Shown: one piece after another, positions 40,524-43,616 of the stretch | Layout of the letters: every line of letters starts with the position of its first letter | Numbering within the stretch: the stretch's first letter is position 1 | From: JASHVB01 sp035535035 | GTDB lineage: Bacteria > Pseudomonadota > Alphaproteobacteria > Acetobacterales > Acetobacteraceae | Direction: 5' to 3' | Assembly (NCBI GenBank): GCA_035535035.1 | Contig: DATLQW010000207.1 | Location: 1 to 43,616, forward strand | DNA length: 43,616 bases | The notes under the pieces: model-generated | Seen by the model: only the letters and a program-made list of their open reading frames with translations | What the model was told of the DNA's origin: nothing | The model's database searches: none | Program-made: the position numbers and the translations under genes

Positions 40524-41999
40524 ATGACGTATCGAGCGATCGTGGGAACCGCGGTGCTGGTTTTGGGCGCGGCGCTTTCGGCTCATGCCGAGACCCGGAC
40601 CTCGTTCGTGACCGAGAGCGGCGCGGCCGCACCGGCACCGACACCGTTCGCGAACAGTAACGGGCTGCTCCCGCCCAACTACAAGGGACCGCTGTTCACG
40701 CTCAGCCACGCCTATCCGGCAACCCTCCCGGCGGCTCCGGCCGATTGGCCCTGGCGCAAGGCGATCGGCGACGGGCCGATCACCGTGGCGAACGCCGCGG
40801 CCTATGTCGCTGCGCTGAAGCGGTATGTCGGGGCCGACATGCGCCTGATGCTGACCGATTCACCGAAATGGAATCCGGCGAGACTGCACTGGTACAATGA
40901 ACCCTGGACCGGCTATCTGCGCGAGGCGACGCATGGGATGTATGTCGGCAGCAGCAATTTCGCGCCCGACCTGTTCCAGGGATCGGGGCTGACCAAGCCG
41001 TTCACCACCTATGTGCTGACATTCTACGACGGGCGGGCGGCGAATGCGCTCTACAAGGTTTGGGGCCGCACCGCGACCATGCCGAACATCAAGGCCGGAG
41101 CACCGCAATTCGCCGACGGCGGCATTGCCGTCAAGGCAGCCTTCACCACCGCCAATGCCGATGTCTGGCCGGTGATGCAGGATGCGCTGCAATGGCCGCT
41201 GTACATCTCCACCAATGCCACACTCGGGCGTGGGCAGTCGGCGCCGCCGCAACTTGATCCAACCTCGTTCTTCCAGTTCGACATCATCGTCAAGGACACC
41301 CGGTCGGCGCCGCAGACCGGCTGGGTGTTCGCGACGCTGGTGTACGACAAGGATGCGCCAGGCAAGGATTTCTGGGACAAGATGGTGCCGCTGGGCGCGA
41401 TGTGGGGCAACGATCCGGACGCCGACAGTTCGAAGTCGCCGCCACCGCCCCTGACGCAGAACTGGATCAATCCGAATGCGCCGCACTATGCCACGATGAC
41501 GCTGGGCTGGGGCGGCCGGCTCTCAGGACCAAACGACGGCGCGGTCAATGACTCGGTGATCGATGCCGCGGTCCCGACGGTGGCACCCAACCTGCCGTCT
41601 TCGTCCTGCATGAGCTGCCACAGCGTGGCTGAGTGGCCGATGAAATCGTTTCTGCTGCCGTCTTCCACAACCCAGATGACACCGACAAATCCCGCGGGTC
41701 ACTTTACGATTTCCTGCGGCGGGTTTGTCAACTCCGACTACATGCCGATGTGGCCGCCCGGCTCTTCGGGTTCCGACGGCACCGCGCAATGGATGCACTG
41801 GTTCCAGAGCCGGCCGGGTACCCAGCCGGCCGACGCCCACACGGTAGCGTTCGACTATGACATGGTGTTCGTCTTCAAGTCGCTGCAAGCGTGGGCGTCG
41901 CAGCAGCCGGGCGGGACCGCCGGGCTCGCCGCCGCGCCGCGCCCGAGCAACCCGTTACCCAGCGGCAACTATAACGGCCGGCCGTTCGAGGCGCATTAG
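40524..41999 (+). CDS. secreted single-haem (c-type) protein of unknown function
   Basis: A 491-residue protein with a Sec signal peptide (AHA-type site before ETRTSF, near residue 23) and one haem c motif CMSCH (Cys362, Cys365, His366) in SSSCMSCHSVAEWPM. The 340 residues before it form a large non-haem domain rich in Trp, Tyr and Pro (WPWRKAIGDGPITVANAAAY; GWVFATLVYDKDAPGKDFW). After it, SDYMPMWPPGSSGS and DYDMVFVFKSLQAW give possible axial methionine ligands. I recognise no named family. It would act in the periplasm in electron transfer or as an oxidoreductase. Neighbours (parE, acyl-CoA dehydrogenase) do not help. Confidence 0.8.
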   Translation: MTYRAIVGTAVLVLGAALSAHAETRTSFVTESGAAAPAPTPFANSNGLLPPNYKGPLFTLSHAYPATLPAAPADWPWRKAIGDGPITVANAAAYVAALKRYVGADMRLMLTDSPKWNPARLHWYNEPWTGYLREATHGMYVGSSNFAPDLFQGSGLTKPFTTYVLTFYDGRAANALYKVWGRTATMPNIKAGAPQFADGGIAVKAAFTTANADVWPVMQDALQWPLYISTNATLGRGQSAPPQLDPTSFFQFDIIVKDTRSAPQTGWVFATLVYDKDAPGKDFWDKMVPLGAMWGNDPDADSSKSPPPPLTQNWINPNAPHYATMTLGWGGRLSGPNDGAVNDSVIDAAVPTVAPNLPSSSCMSCHSVAEWPMKSFLLPSSTTQMTPTNPAGHFTISCGGFVNSDYMPMWPPGSSGSDGTAQWMHWFQSRPGTQPADAHTVAFDYDMVFVFKSLQAWASQQPGGTAGLAAAPRPSNPLPSGNYNGRPFEAH

Positions 42000-42242
42000 C
42001 TTCGCGACCGCCGGCTGGCGCCGGTCGAATGCCGTTTCGGCGCGGCGCAGGCCCGGACGCCGCCCGGACGGGCACCGTCACGCGGCGCCGGGGCGGCCGA
42101 TGAGAGGAGTTGGCCCGGCCCGGCTGCGCGGTCGCCGCGGTGCTCTTTCGCGAGCTCCTGGCGCCCGGCGCCGGGCCGCGGCCGGATTGCGCCGTCCCGA
42201 GGCGCCGCCTAAGCCTCCGGCACCGGCCTACGGAGACCCCGC

Positions 42243-43409
42243 ATGGACCATCCCCTGCCCGCCGACCCGCACGCCGAAATCCGCCAGGAGGTCGCGAAAC
42301 TCTGCGCCCGATTCCCCGGCGAGTACTGGCGCAAGCTGGACCGGCAGCGGGACTATCCCACCGGGTTCGTGCGCGCGCTGACCGAGGCCGGCTACCTCGC
42401 CGTGCTGATCCCCGAGGATTATGGCGGCGCCGGCCTCACCCTGTCCGCCGCCGCGGCGATCCTGGAGACGGTGCAGGCCGAGGGCTGCAACGGCGCCGCC
42501 TGCCACGCGCAGATGTACATCATGGGCACCATCCTGCGGCACGGTTCGACCGCGCAGAAGCAGCAATACCTGCCCAGGATCGCCACCGGCGAACTACGCC
42601 TGCAGGCGTTCGGCGTCACCGAGCCGAGCAGTGGCACCGACACGACGTCCCTGCGCACGTTCGCCCGGCGCGAGGGCGACCACTACGTCGTCAACGGCCA
42701 GAAGGTGTGGACCAGCCGCGCGGAGCACTCCGACCTGATGCTGTTGCTGGCTCGCACCACGCCGCGCGAGCAAACGAAGAAGCGCACGGAAGGGCTGTCC
42801 ACGCTGCTCGTCGATATGCGGGCCAGCCTGGGGAAGGGCCTGACCATCCGGCCGATCCGCACCATGATGAACCACACCTCCACCGAGGTGTTCTTCGACA
42901 ATCTGATCGTTCCGGCAGAGAACCTGGTGGGCGAGGAAGGGCGCGGCTTCCGCTACATCCTCGACGGCATGAACGCCGAGCGCCTGCTGATCGCAGCGGA
43001 GTGCATTGGCGACGCCAAGTGGTTCCTGCGCAAAGCCACAGACTATGCGCGGGACAGAGAAGTGTTCGGCCGGCCGATCGGGCAGAACCAGGGCATCCAG
43101 TTCCCGCTCGCCAAGGCGTATGCGCAGATGCGCGCGGCCGAGCTGATGGTGCGCGAGGGCTGTGCGAAATTCGAGGCCGGGCTGACCCCGGGCGAGGAGG
43201 CGAACATGGCGAAGATGCTCGCGGCGGAAGCGTCCTGGGCGGCCGGCGAGGCGTGCATCCAGACGCATGGCGGGTTCGGCTTCGCCGAGGAATACGACAT
43301 CGAGCGCAAATTCCGCGAAACGCGGCTGTACCAGGTGGCACCGATCAGCACCAACCTCATTCTCTCTTACATCGCCGAGCATGTGCTCGGGCTGCCGCGG
43401 AGTTACTGA
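42243..43409 (+). CDS. acyl-CoA dehydrogenase family protein
   Basis: A 388-residue FAD enzyme with the three ACAD regions: an N-terminal helical part (VRALTEAGYLAVLIPEDYGG), the middle beta domain with QAFGVTEPSSGTDTTSL and VVNGQKVWTSRAEHSD, and the C-terminal helices with QTHGGFGFAEEYDIERKFRE and the preceding AKMLAAEASW. It oxidises the alpha-beta bond of an acyl-CoA and passes electrons to ETF. The catalytic glutamate cannot be placed with certainty, and RYILDGMNAERLLIAAE lies where family members hold the flavin. Its gene is alone, after 243 bases without features, so the substrate acyl-CoA is unknown. Confidence 0.93.
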   Translation: MDHPLPADPHAEIRQEVAKLCARFPGEYWRKLDRQRDYPTGFVRALTEAGYLAVLIPEDYGGAGLTLSAAAAILETVQAEGCNGAACHAQMYIMGTILRHGSTAQKQQYLPRIATGELRLQAFGVTEPSSGTDTTSLRTFARREGDHYVVNGQKVWTSRAEHSDLMLLLARTTPREQTKKRTEGLSTLLVDMRASLGKGLTIRPIRTMMNHTSTEVFFDNLIVPAENLVGEEGRGFRYILDGMNAERLLIAAECIGDAKWFLRKATDYARDREVFGRPIGQNQGIQFPLAKAYAQMRAAELMVREGCAKFEAGLTPGEEANMAKMLAAEASWAAGEACIQTHGGFGFAEEYDIERKFRETRLYQVAPISTNLILSYIAEHVLGLPRSY

Positions 43410-43499
43410 CGGAGGTCCCCACCGACGCCACCTTGCGCAGCGGACGGCCAGCGCGCGGAGTCGGTATTCGGGCTACGGGTGCGAACCAAAGTTGTGAGA

Positions 43500-43616
43500 T
43501 TAAGCGGCGGCATTGCGTGATACGTTGGGGCGGTTGAGATTGGCTGGGGCGGGCGGGTTCGCGGCGAACGCGGCCCAATAAGCCTCCCCATCGCCGTTCA
43601 GGCGGTTGATCCGCAG
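43500..43616 (-). CDS. C-terminal end of an unidentified protein (cut by window edge)
   Basis: The last 38 codons of a minus-strand gene end at TAA 43500-43502. The sequence (RINRLNGDGEAYWAAFAA, then a proline- and asparagine-rich tail) is unmatched from memory, and it does not resemble the end of IS256-type transposases. It might belong to another mobile element, but I do not claim this. The rest lies beyond the window. Confidence 0.4.
   Translation of the reverse strand: MRINRLNGDGEAYWAAFAANPPAPANLNRPNVSRNAAA

Overview
The window reads as chromosomal DNA of a GC-rich alphaproteobacterium, most likely Rhodospirillales/Acetobacteraceae. The pointers are codon bias, a hopanoid-linked RND transporter (HpnN), a tartrate dehydratase that matches the rhizobial enzyme residue for residue at its active site, and a candidate small RNA of the alphaproteobacterial αr8/MmgR (suhB) type. 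The taxonomic placement is inference. No rRNA, CRISPR array, prophage or polyketide/peptide synthase cluster is visible.

Layout. Positions 1-257 hold the 5' end of an IS256-type transposase cut by the window edge. A LacI-type regulator and malate synthase G follow, separated by a strong palindrome, then two overlapping lipoprotein genes (one FlgO-like) on the minus strand. From 5.6 to 10 kb lie three tandem TfdA-like Fe(II)/2-oxoglutarate dioxygenases and a convergent MFS transporter. From 10.3 to 21.6 kb is a set of catabolic genes: a glutathione transferase, two coupled class I aminotransferases, a YgjP-type metallopeptidase, D-tartrate dehydratase, an orphan PAAR-like DUF4280 protein, an amidase with a small partner protein, 4-hydroxybenzoate 3-monooxygenase and a MetE-like methyltransferase. 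HpnN, a TPR lipoprotein, ispE and tRNA-Gln run on the plus strand from 21.7 to 27.8 kb.

From 28 to 32.4 kb the minus strand carries an ankyrin protein, TspO, a DSD1-family PLP enzyme and a decayed M81/MlrC peptidase gene. That pseudogene has a frameshift, an apparent large internal deletion, a 21-bp tandem repeat and an 89-bp palindromic repeat element read in frame. A second palindrome of the same family lies 0.65 kb away. An MdtG-like MFS exporter, a Na/Pi cotransporter, tRNA-Val with C at position 33, and an N-formylglutamate amidohydrolase follow. The small-RNA candidate at about 36.82-36.91 kb has a recognisable promoter, an anti-Shine-Dalgarno motif and a Rho-independent terminator, with a perfect palindrome upstream. 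The right end holds a lytic transglycosylase, parE, an unrecognised single-haem secreted protein, an acyl-CoA dehydrogenase and a cut 3' gene end.

Function. Most genes are scavenging and catabolic: carboxylic acids enter through the dioxygenases, tartrate dehydratase, PobA, amidase and aminotransferases, and malate synthase serves glyoxylate assimilation. Housekeeping genes (parE, ispE, tRNAs, hpnN) are interspersed. The best leads for new biology are the repeat-invaded M81 gene, the small RNA with its upstream palindrome, and the uncharacterised secreted haem protein.
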